Origin: Methylocapsa sp. D3K7
Lineage (GTDB): Bacteria > Pseudomonadota > Alphaproteobacteria > Rhizobiales > Beijerinckiaceae
Direction of reading: 5' to 3'
Assembly: GCF_029855125.1 (NCBI RefSeq)
Contig: NZ_CP123229.1
Location: 1,860,001 to 1,924,000 of the forward strand
Length of the DNA: 64,000 nucleotides
Each line of letters opens with the position of its first letter. Positions within the stretch are counted from its first letter, which is position 1. Both the position numbers and the translations under genes were made by a program. Shown one piece after another: positions 57,021 to 64,000 of this stretch. The notes under the pieces are model-generated. The model saw nothing but the letters and a program-made list of their open reading frames with translations. It was not told the DNA's origin and ran no database searches.

Positions 57021-57131
57021 CTTGGCGGCTGGCGGACGCTTTCCATGGTCACGCGCTATGCGCACGCCAACGCGGCCGCAGAAGCCGGGAAGTTGAACCG
57101 ATATAAGCGAGAAGTATTATATAATCAATAA
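57021..57131 (+). pseudogene. Tyrosine recombinase (phage integrase) C-terminal remnant
   Basis: Reads LGGWRTLSMVTRYAHAN, the end of a phage integrase including the catalytic tyrosine (RYAHAN), then 19 residues to TAA at 57129. The frame is closed upstream by TGA at 57000, so the rest of the gene is gone. It lies 15 bp before the tRNA-Val fragment. Confidence 0.85.
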
Positions 57132-57146
57132 GTTACGCGCGAAAAT

Positions 57147-57198
57147 CGCTCCCTTCACACGGGATAGGTCGCAGGTTCAATCCCTGCCGCGCCCACCA
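57147..57198 (+). pseudogene. tRNA-Val(CAC) 3' fragment (att-like scar D)
   Basis: Anticodon arm CTCCC-TTCACAC-GGGAT (CAC), T-arm GCAGG-TTCAATC-CCTGC, acceptor 3' strand CGCGCCC, A and CCA. The acceptor 5' strand and D-arm are absent; the upstream sequence is AT-rich and unrelated. Confidence 0.85.
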
Positions 57199-57300
57199 TC
57201 TAACGCCCTTGAAATTCAAGGCTCTTTCGACTCTGATCAAGCCATTTCAGCGCAGGTAAGCGCCGTTTCAGTCTGGGGAAAATCCGGGGACATGATTTTT
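57199..57300 (+). repeat. tRNA-linked repeat, copy D
   Basis: CTCTTTCGACTCTGATCAAG, CAGCGCAGGTAAGCGCCGTT and GGGGAAAATCCGGGGACA, the most diverged copy in its first half. 57301-57496 holds no gene and presumably the promoter of the next gene. Confidence 0.88.
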
Positions 57301-57496
57301 ATCGCGTCCGAGATGACAGGCCGGACGGCGTCTCTTGAAACTTTGTAGCAGCCCAAAGTTCGTCATCTGCTCCGCGTCGCGATTCAGCTGCGGAGAAACT
57401 TTTCAAAACGAAATAGCCAATCGAGATTAAGGTAGAAGAGCCCGAAGTCGTTGCGGCAGCAATTGGGAGAGCAGCATTACCCTGACATCAGAAACA

Positions 57497-59392
57497 TTGT
57501 CTCGACGTGAGTTCCTGGCTGAGTCAGCGGCAGCCGGTGCAACCCTTCTCCTGCCCGCAGGCAGGGCCGCGGCTGCGGGCAAGAAGAAGACCTTCATCAT
57601 TCTGCACACCAACGACCTTCATTCGAACCTGATTGGGATGGCCCCAGCTCTGGACTATACCCCGTTCACGCTCAACGACGATGCAACGCGGGGTGGGTTC
57701 GCGCGCCTGGCCACTTTGATCGCAAAGCGGAAGGCGGCGCGCAAGGACCTTGGCCCTGTTCTCGTGCTTGACGCGGGTGACTACAGCATGGGGACCGCGT
57801 TCGCGGCTGCTACCCGTGAGACCGGCTGCGAGCTTCAGCTGCTGTCCCGGATGGGTTGCGACGTCACTACATTTGGCAACCATGATTTCGACCTCGGGCC
57901 TGACGGCACGGCCCAGGCCATCACGGTGGCCGCCAAGGCTGGCCGGGTTCCGGCGGTGGTCGCATCGAATATCGACTTCACGGCGAATGACGTAACACTG
58001 GCCGGTCTCCAACGCTTGGCCAAGGATACGGTCGTCCGCCACTACTTTGTGATCGAGCGCGGTGGCATGCGTTTTGGCATCTTCGGTCTGCTCGGCAAAG
58101 AAGCGCAATTCTATACCGGCGGCGCCGGTGCGGTGAAGTTCGCCGATCCCATTGAGACCGCCCGGGAGATAGTGAAGCTCCTCCGCGAGACAGAGAAGGT
58201 GGATGTGGTCATCGCGCTCAGCCATGGCGGCGTAGAGAAAGGCAAGGACGGCCGCTTTACTGACGGTGAGGACGTGCGCCTGTCTATCGCCGTGCCGGGC
58301 ATCGACGTGGTTATCGGCGCCCGCAGCCACACAGAACTGCGCGAGGCGATCATCGTCAACGGCCGCACGCCCGTGGTCCAGACGGGGAAGTACGGCGAAA
58401 ACCTCGGCGAACTGGTGATCACGTTGGCCAATGGCAAACTGACGGTCGAGTCCTACCGGCTTTACCCGATCGACGACACCATCGCCGGTGACCGGACCAT
58501 TGCCAAGGAAATCGACAAGTTCAAGAAGACGGTCTCCGAGGTTGCGTTCGCGTCGCGCGGCTACAGCATCGATCAGCCACTGGCGGTGGCGCCGCAGGAC
58601 ATTCCCAATACGTTTACGGACATCGAAGCCAGCACCCTTCTTGCCAACCTTTGCACCGACGCCTTCAGAAACGCCACGAGGGCGGACATCGGGTTCACCG
58701 CCAACGGAATGATGCGCGCCGGCTTCACCCGGGGAAAGTCGGGCGTGCAAACGGTCTACGATGTGTTCGCCGTCGCCCCGCTTGGCGCTGGTGTCGTGGA
58801 CCCCACGGCCGGCAGCACGCTCGTGACCGGCTATTTCACCGGCGAGGAGCTGAAAGATCTGCTGGAGTTTTTTCTCGTGGATAACCCAGCCCATCCCGGC
58901 GAGTATTTCCCCCGGGCATCCGGGATGAGGTTCCGCTACGACCCGTCACGCCCACAATTCGACGTCGTGACGTCCATCGAGGTGGGAAACCTCGATCGCG
59001 GCTACCGAGCGATCGACATCACTGGGAAGGACGAGCGGTTGTATAGCCTCACGTGCCCGCTGATGCTCGGCCAGATTGTCGTGGCTATCCCCAAATATAC
59101 CAAGGGCAAACTCGCTCTTGTACCCAAGAACAAGGAGGGCCAGCCCCTCAAATCGAAGGTCGAGGCACTCAACGACCCTCGCACTGACACGCCCGACCTG
59201 CTGCCCCCGACAGGTACTGTGGATCACAGCAGTGTCGACACTGTGACGCAGAAAGGCGCGATCCGGGAGATCAAGGAATGGCAGGCGATCATGGATCACC
59301 TACGCAGTCTCCCGGTCAAAAACCCGAGCGAACTGCCAGTGATTCCCGTGGATGAGCGCGCCGCAGAAGTTCGGGCGAACAAAGTTGGCTGA
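57497..59392 (+). CDS. 5'-nucleotidase/UshA-type metallophosphoesterase, Tat-exported
   Basis: 631 aa. The N-terminus SRREFLAESAAAGATLLLPA is a twin-arginine signal. The calcineurin-like metallophosphatase domain has HTNDLH (37-42), DAGD (92-95), GNHDFD (127-132), ALSHGG and GARSHTEL. A 5'-nucleotidase C-terminal domain follows (about 370-560, GFTANGMMRAGFTRGKSGVQ, VAPLGAG). It should hydrolyse nucleotides or related phosphoesters in the periplasm. The start is uncertain (TTG at 57497; GGGAG lies about 28 bases upstream). Unlinked to phosphate-regulation genes here. Confidence 0.9.
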   Translation: MSRREFLAESAAAGATLLLPAGRAAAAGKKKTFIILHTNDLHSNLIGMAPALDYTPFTLNDDATRGGFARLATLIAKRKAARKDLGPVLVLDAGDYSMGTAFAAATRETGCELQLLSRMGCDVTTFGNHDFDLGPDGTAQAITVAAKAGRVPAVVASNIDFTANDVTLAGLQRLAKDTVVRHYFVIERGGMRFGIFGLLGKEAQFYTGGAGAVKFADPIETAREIVKLLRETEKVDVVIALSHGGVEKGKDGRFTDGEDVRLSIAVPGIDVVIGARSHTELREAIIVNGRTPVVQTGKYGENLGELVITLANGKLTVESYRLYPIDDTIAGDRTIAKEIDKFKKTVSEVAFASRGYSIDQPLAVAPQDIPNTFTDIEASTLLANLCTDAFRNATRADIGFTANGMMRAGFTRGKSGVQTVYDVFAVAPLGAGVVDPTAGSTLVTGYFTGEELKDLLEFFLVDNPAHPGEYFPRASGMRFRYDPSRPQFDVVTSIEVGNLDRGYRAIDITGKDERLYSLTCPLMLGQIVVAIPKYTKGKLALVPKNKEGQPLKSKVEALNDPRTDTPDLLPPTGTVDHSSVDTVTQKGAIREIKEWQAIMDHLRSLPVKNPSELPVIPVDERAAEVRANKVG

Positions 59393-59585
59393 TCCGTTGG
59401 GCGGCATCGAAAGCACTCACTGCGAACGCGCCTCAATGGAATCGGCCATTTACTGCGTGCAGAAATCAGGGGCGAATGGTCGGATACCACCCAAAGCGGA
59501 AGTCCGGCTCACAATTCTCGATGACGGGAGTTGGCCCGTTGTGAACTCGCCGACAAGGCATGCGTGCTGCCAATAAGTAGACAGC

Positions 59586-60110
59586 TCAATCCAGTTTCTC
59601 GGTGATATTCTTGACCGTCTCACCCTTCAGCAATGTGATGTCGGCGATCGGATGCCCGCCCCTCGTTTCCGGCGTGATGCTGACAGCTTGGTATTCGGCG
59701 TTGGCCGCGACCGCCTTCTGGGTCACGGCGAGCAGAGAAATCGTGGCTTTTTCCATTGCGGCTTTCTGCGTCGTTGCCGCTTCAAGATCTTCGGCGTCAG
59801 TGATATTCTCAGCCTTTGCTATCGCGCCGGTCTTCGGGTCTATGACGACCTCGGTGAAACCGTCGGCCATCATCGTGTAGACCGAAAGCTGAAGTTTCCC
59901 GTCGTCGGTCTCGAATTTAGCCGAGACCGGCGTTCCTTCGCGCTCGCTTGCCTTGAGCCCGTCCTCTAACCTCAGTTTCGCGCCTTTGAGGCCAGCCGCT
60001 AGCGCAGGAAGATCCGTTTCGCCGTCTTCAGCACGAACAGACATAACCCCGCTACTGGAGAATGCAATCGCAACCGCTAGCCAAGTCGATCGGGCTATTT
60101 GTAAGGTCAT
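59586..60110 (-). CDS. Secreted PepSY-like protein (174 aa)
   Basis: ATG at 60110 follows GGGAGGAAG, so the longer frame is not used. Signal peptide ending near SVRAED. The mature part has LSVYTMMADGFTEVVIDPKT, a PepSY-like strand-helix-strand signature, and the helix EAATTQKAAMEKATISLLAV. Likely periplasmic; function unknown. It converges on the 5'-nucleotidase gene with about 190 bp between their stops. Confidence 0.75.
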   Translation of the reverse strand: MTLQIARSTWLAVAIAFSSSGVMSVRAEDGETDLPALAAGLKGAKLRLEDGLKASEREGTPVSAKFETDDGKLQLSVYTMMADGFTEVVIDPKTGAIAKAENITDAEDLEAATTQKAAMEKATISLLAVTQKAVAANAEYQAVSITPETRGGHPIADITLLKGETVKNITEKLD

Positions 60111-60246
60111 TGTAACTTCCTCCCATGATTTATGTAAATGCTTCGTCCGGCATCCCGCGTCTCGTACAGGTGCATTTTTCAATCCGTGCCGTGCTTTTCA
60201 TCAGCCGCACGCCCGAGACGGACGAATGTGGGAGGGCGGCGGCGTC

Positions 60247-60270
60247 AGGAATAAACTTCGATCTCGAAAA
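60247..60270 (+). repeat. Dispersed 25-bp element, copy 2
   Basis: AGGAATAAAC plus TTCGATCTCGAA and AA, abutting the IS3-type remnant at 60271. Confidence 0.7.
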
Positions 60271-60396
60271 ATGGACAATCTCACGCCGGCTGACGTCTAC
60301 TTCGGCCGAGGACAAACCATTCTGCTGCAACGAGAAAGGATCAAACGAGTCACTATCCAAAATCGTCGCTTGCAACACCAATTGAACGCCGCATAA
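60271..60396 (+). pseudogene. IS3-family transposase C-terminal remnant
   Basis: Reads MDNLTPADVYFGRGQTILLQ and then RERIKRVTIQNRRLQHQLNA, the typical end of IS3-group ORFB transposases. All upstream catalytic parts are missing; the DNA before it is the 25-bp dispersed element. Confidence 0.8.
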
Positions 60397-60833
60397 AATC
60401 AAACATCAGATGAGCCGCGTCCTCCATTAAATCACGCCGCCATCTGTCTCAAATTATCTGACGACGGACAGACATCTATCCAATATTCAGTCTTGTTCTA
60501 TCGGGCGCAGCCTTCAGCCTCAATGGGTTCCGGACAGCCAACCGAGCTTCAGAGACCAATGTTGGCCCAAAAGATTCCAGACTGGCCAATTAGGATTGAT
60601 GTAGCCACTCAACGCGAGTGCAGGCCCCTGATCCAAGACAGCAGACCAGGGACCGTGTATTGCAGATATCAACCAACAGCCGAAGGTGGGATTGTAGCCG
60701 TCAGCTATGCCAGGGCAGCACGCTGAAATCTTAGTTGAAGTATTGCAATAAATCATCACCCTCGAGTAGAGAGCGACGGAATTGACCTCCGGAGCCAGGA
60801 AGGGCCAGGAAGTCCCGGTGCGTCTGTTGCTGA
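60397..60833. other. Region without a supportable gene
   Basis: 437 bp. A 77-codon rightward frame (60493-60726) lacks a ribosome-binding site and family resemblance. Confidence 0.4.
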
Positions 60834-61181
60834 TTAGGCTGCAATGGCCTGTAACACGCTTTTAATTTGTGCCGCATAAAAAGGCTTTGGAATAAAGGGC
60901 GCGCGGCGCAGCTCAAGAGGCAACTGATCTTGGCGTGAGGCAGAAATAAAAGCATACGGCACATGCTTGCCTTCGAGAATTTCTGCAATCTCGAACGTCT
61001 TTCCCTTCGTCACATCAACATCCAAAAAAGCAAAGTCCAGGTCTTCAGGCAGAACCTTCATGGCGGCCCCAACGGAGGCTTCGGTTACGAAGGTAGCTGA
61101 AGCAATCTCTTGGATCATCATTTCGAGATCCATTGCCCATGACATTTCGCTTTCGACAATGAGAATACGCAAAGTTTTCAT
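60834..61181 (-). CDS. Single-domain response regulator (115 aa)
   Basis: Receiver-only protein: the acidic pair is IVESEM near the start (Glu in place of the usual first Asp), phosphoacceptor Asp in AFLDVDV (about residue 54), Ser/Thr in FISASRQD, and Lys in FIPKPF. Such rhizobial receivers act in phosphorelays, including the general stress response. Start ATG at 61181; no output domain. No kinase adjoins it. Confidence 0.85.
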   Translation of the reverse strand: MKTLRILIVESEMSWAMDLEMMIQEIASATFVTEASVGAAMKVLPEDLDFAFLDVDVTKGKTFEIAEILEGKHVPYAFISASRQDQLPLELRRAPFIPKPFYAAQIKSVLQAIAA

Positions 61182-61396
61182 AAAGGGGGAGCCTTGGCAG
61201 TCGCAGGAAATGAATCTTGACCGGTATCACCAACCAACTGCGATCAAAAAGGTTTCTTCCACAAAGTTTGATATCTGACAGACGCTGCCTTATTCGATGA
61301 CTATGTGGGCTGAGCGATCCCCGTGGAAGCGCTTATCGGCGCGCCAGCCTTTCCATCCCTGCGGTCATTGGCCCACCGGTCGGGCAGGGAACAGCT

Positions 61397-62106
61397 ATGG
61401 CTTCGGAACACTCCGCCCAAGGTAGACGGAACCGTCTGCTTGCGGCGCTCGCGCCTGAAGAACATTCTCTTTTAGCTCCCCACTTGAAGGAAATGTCCTT
61501 CGAATTGGGGTTGCTGTTGCAAGAGCCGGATAAACCGATTGAGTATGTCTATTTCCCTCATCAGGGAATGATTTCCCTTCTGGCTGTGATGTCGGACGGG
61601 CAAGGGATCGAGACCGCCACGGTTGGCAGCGAAGGCGTGGTCGGAGCCATGTCCGGATTTGGCATCCGCCGGGGTTTTACCCGGGCGGTGGTCCAGGCCC
61701 CCCTGGTGGCCTCGCGCATTTCCTGTACGCATTTTCAGGCAGCCGTTCAGAAAAGCGAGGCCCTCAAAAATTTAATAGTGAATTACAACGAACTGCTCCT
61801 GGCGCAGATTCGGCAGACGGCGGCGTGCAATGCTCTCCATGCGACGGAATCCCGCCTAGCCCGTTGGCTGCTCCAGACTCGGGATTGGATCGACACTGAC
61901 GTCCTTCCGCTGACCCAGGAATTCCTGTCGCAAATGCTCGGGGTCCGGCGAACGACGGTGACTCTCGTCGCCCGCCAGCTCGAGCAGGCGGGCGTCGTTA
62001 AAAATCGTCGGGCCGGATTATTGTAATGAACCGCGAAGGGCTCGAAGACGTTGCATGCGAGTGCTATGGCATTGTCCGCGACCAGATGAAAATCGCACTG
62101 TCCTAA
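61397..62106 (+). pseudogene. Crp/Fnr-family regulator with a frameshift near its end
   Basis: cNMP-binding fold (LEFELGLLLQEPDKPIEYVY region, GSEGVVGAM) followed by a winged helix (LPLTQEFLSQMLGVRRTTVT). The frame from 61397 stops at 62024-62026 after RAGLL. In the -1 frame, the missing family C-terminus is intact from about 62014: IIVMNREGLEDVACECYGIV, then RDQMKIALS and TAA at 62104-62106. A one-base loss in the CGGGCCGG run would explain it. The DNA-binding helix is upstream of the shift, so partial function is possible. Confidence 0.85.
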
Positions 62107-62217
62107 AATCGGACACTTATTGCGAATTGTGTCAGGCATCGAACAGACCGGTTGAGGCATTGGCGGGACATGAGATTTAACAGCTTAATGACAGTTGTGT
62201 CGGGGAAGGCGCGTTCC

Positions 62218-62682
62218 ATGCCGACGACGTCACCGGATCAAGCTGCGCTCAGCCCCGCAAACGACCATGGTTTTCCCGTTGCCGGAAAGTCTGTGCTCAT
62301 TATCGAGGATGAAGCTCTGATCGCTTTCAGCGTCGAATCCTGTCTTCTGGATGCCGGGGCTACGATTGTCAAAATCACCAATTCGATAGCTGCGGCACAG
62401 AGCATTCTCGCAGACGGCATACCCTTCGATGCGGCAATCGTCGATCTACACATGGTAGATGGAAACGCCAGCCCCTTAATTCAGATTTTGTCGGAGCGTA
62501 AAATCCCTGTCGTCATCTCGACCGGCGACGAGATCGATCTGGGCCACCCTGCTCTCAGCAACGCGGTCGCCATCCTTCAAAAGCCTCATACCAACACCGA
62601 TCTCATTGAGGCCATTGTAGAATGGTCGGTTCCTCCTCATCATCGAGGTCCGCTCCAGCCGCCAGAAAGCAGTAGCGGCTAA
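62218..62682 (+). CDS. Receiver-domain response regulator (154 aa)
   Basis: ATG at 62218 follows GGGGAAGG; a TTG start at 62152 is less likely. Receiver motifs: LIIEDEALIA, AAIVDLHMVDG (phosphoacceptor Asp), VVISTGDE and AILQKPH. A Pro-rich tail follows and no output domain is present. Resembles small rhizobial receivers next to Crp-type regulators. Probably part of an unlinked phosphorelay. Confidence 0.85.
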   Translation: MPTTSPDQAALSPANDHGFPVAGKSVLIIEDEALIAFSVESCLLDAGATIVKITNSIAAAQSILADGIPFDAAIVDLHMVDGNASPLIQILSERKIPVVISTGDEIDLGHPALSNAVAILQKPHTNTDLIEAIVEWSVPPHHRGPLQPPESSSG

Positions 62683-62686
62683 TGAC

Positions 62687-62929
62687 CTGCCGGGGTCGAG
62701 ACAGGTCAACGATTTTCCTGCAATAAGGCGACTCGATTATGCACCTCGATACAAGATTCCTTCTAAAGGTATTATCGAAACTCTTAACGATCAGATCACG
62801 GAGCTTGAAAGCCTAGAGGCGACTGGTGTGGCGAACTTTGATACCTGCGAGATGCTCGTCGATCTCCACAATCTGTTGGATAGAATTTACGCGATGATGC
62901 TGGGGAATGCCCGTAAGACGTTACAGTAA
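62687..62929 (+). CDS. Candidate small ORF without a canonical start (about 80 aa)
   Basis: The frame reads protein-like in its second half (GIIETLNDQITELESLEATG, LVDLHNLLDRIYAMMLGN) and ends at TAA 62927-62929. No ATG or GTG precedes that part; only CTG at 62687 is available. A nearby ATG at 62739 with AAGG upstream is in another frame and stops after 25 codons. A frameshifted small gene is possible. Confidence 0.3.
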   Translation: MPGSRQVNDFPAIRRLDYAPRYKIPSKGIIETLNDQITELESLEATGVANFDTCEMLVDLHNLLDRIYAMMLGNARKTLQ

Positions 62930-62952
62930 AACGACGCAGCGTTGCGTCCGTG

Positions 62953-62980
62953 CGTCAGAAATAAGCTTCGATCTCGAAAA
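62953..62980 (+). repeat. Dispersed 25-bp element, copy 3
   Basis: CGTCAGAAATAAGC then TTCGATCTCGAA and AA. Following bases GACAATCCCATCGCGCTGAC resemble the start of the IS3 remnant after copy 2. 62981-63177 holds nothing else recognisable. Confidence 0.65.
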
Positions 62981-63177
62981 GGTGGTGGCAGCCAGACAAT
63001 CCCATCGCGCTGACTCCAGATTCAAAGAGCAACAATGCAGCGACATGTCCGCTAATGCTCCAGGAGCAGTGGGACACGGACGTCAATTGAGGTCGCATAT
63101 GCGCCAAGAGCCGACATCAGCGAAATTGCTTCCAAATTTCCGTCCGCTTGCGCTCAGCGGCAACAGCCAGCTTCGGC

Positions 63178-64000
63178 CTAGATTTCAACTTGGCTTCCAA
63201 GCTCGACCACTTTGTTCACGGGCAGCTTGAAATAGGACATCGGACTTTGTGAGTTGCGCATCATGGCTGCGAACAAGTGCTCGCGCCACAGCGCCATACC
63301 GGGCCTGCGGGAAGGTACAAGGGTTTGCCGGCTCAGGAAGTAACTTGCCTTCATTGGATCGAATCCGTCCCTCAACGCGGACAAGGCGCCAGGTACGTTG
63401 GGGGCCTCACTGAAGCCATAGCGGATCACGACGCGTGTTATGCCTCCGCCCAAATCTTCTTCCGACAGACGCGCCCCCGACTCGACGCGCGGCGTAAGTG
63501 CCGTTTCGACCGTTACAAGCAAAATGCGCGCGTGCAGGACATGATTGGCCTTCATGTTGTGCAGGAGTGCAGGCGGCACGCCTGCTCGGTTTGAGGTGAG
63601 ATAGACCGCGGTCGCCGGAATGCGCTGCACGTCCGCCGTCGACTTCAAGAGCAGATCGACCGACATTGCGTCTGCGGCCAAGCATTCCGCCAGCAGACTG
63701 CGCCCTCGGCGCCAGGTGGTGAAGAGGAGGACAAGAATTGCAGCGATGGTGACAGGGAGCCAGCCACCATCGAGGAATTTGGTGGCCGAAGCCGCGAACA
63801 AGCCCAAGTCTAACGACAGCAGCACTGCATAGAGCGGAACTGAAAGGACTGCGTTCCAGCGCCAAATGCGGAACACAACGAAACCGATCATGAGCGTCGT
63901 GAGCACCATCGTCGCCGTCACGGCGAGTCCAAACGCGGCCGCGAGTGCGGTGGAGGATCGGAAAGTGAGCACGAGGGCAATCACGGCCAGAGACAGCAAC
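63178..64000 (-). CDS. kup: Kup-family potassium uptake protein (C-terminal part; runs off the window)
   Basis: The visible 273 residues are the C-terminal part of a KUP/HAK/KT K+ symporter, truncated by the window's right edge. Membrane segments LAAAFGLAVTATMVLTTLMI and VPLYAVLLSLDLGLFAASAT with KFLDGGWLPV are typical. They are followed by the cytosolic C-terminal domain (RIPATAVYLTSNRAGVPPAL, LHNMKANHVLHARILLVTVE, RVVIRYGFSEAPNVPGAL), ending MSYFKLPVNKVVELGSQVEI. Full Kup proteins are about 630 aa. Confidence 0.93.
   Translation of the reverse strand, partial: LLSLAVIALVLTFRSSTALAAAFGLAVTATMVLTTLMIGFVVFRIWRWNAVLSVPLYAVLLSLDLGLFAASATKFLDGGWLPVTIAAILVLLFTTWRRGRSLLAECLAADAMSVDLLLKSTADVQRIPATAVYLTSNRAGVPPALLHNMKANHVLHARILLVTVETALTPRVESGARLSEEDLGGGITRVVIRYGFSEAPNVPGALSALRDGFDPMKASYFLSRQTLVPSRRPGMALWREHLFAAMMRNSQSPMSYFKLPVNKVVELGSQVEI

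Noticed and set aside
43000..57300. CRISPR array suggested by recurring repeats
   Set aside because: The repeats are about 90 bp, kilobases apart and separated by genes; no short regular spacers or cas genes are present.

Overview
The window reads as a chromosome segment of a high-GC alphaproteobacterium of the Hyphomicrobiales (Rhizobiales). The protein families, the rsfS-rlmH-M23-ctpA-deacetylase-rppH run, the pseudo-dihydroorotase next to pyrB and the DUF3489-DUF2924-serine recombinase module all point that way. A Beijerinckiaceae/Methylocystaceae-type host is my best guess, but the sequence alone does not prove it.

Positions 1-40,000 are mostly core genome. An ABC transporter of the thiamine-precursor type (1-2544) is followed by a 59-residue ORF, a terminator, a TPP riboswitch and thiC. 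A 42-bp perfect palindrome at 5761-5802 carries a consensus chromosomal parS (ParB-binding) site. Next come ribosome maturation (rsfS, rlmH) and envelope genes (EnvC-like factor, ctpA, divergent polysaccharide deacetylase), then rppH, a beta-carbonic anhydrase and a 1072-residue membrane protein of unknown role. They are followed by pyrB with a catalytically degenerate pyrC, topA-rnr, pal, an inverted ftsH-tilS-cpoB block, glmM, a hybrid histidine kinase and a MoeB/HesA-like adenylyltransferase.

Positions 40,000-57,500 are accessory. The region opens at an intact tRNA-Gln(CTG) followed by a large serine recombinase with DUF2924 and DUF3489 partners. It then contains four copies of a repeat of about 90 bp (A about 43.3 kb, B about 46.75 kb, C about 53.2 kb, D about 57.25 kb). 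Three copies lie directly behind the 3' part of a tRNA gene: tRNA-Thr(GGT) twice and tRNA-Val(CAC) once, each lacking its 5' part. The C-terminal remnant of a tyrosine integrase abuts the tRNA-Val fragment. The repeats cut the region into three cassettes. Cassette A-B holds a lipoprotein, a small DUF3102-like ORF, a DUF2189 membrane protein and a YVTN beta-propeller protein. Cassette B-C holds only leftward genes: phaB, two phasins, a GrpE-like protein, a lidless Hsp70 and a glycine-periodic repeat protein. Cassette C-D holds unknown small genes and a permuted NlpC/P60-like protein. Cassette B-C is my main candidate for an undescribed system: a horizontally acquired polyhydroxyalkanoate-granule and chaperone module.

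Positions 57,500-64,000 carry a Tat-exported 5'-nucleotidase-type phosphoesterase, a PepSY-like secreted protein, an IS3-type transposase remnant, two stand-alone receiver proteins, a frameshifted Crp/Fnr regulator and the C-terminal part of a Kup potassium transporter that runs off the window.
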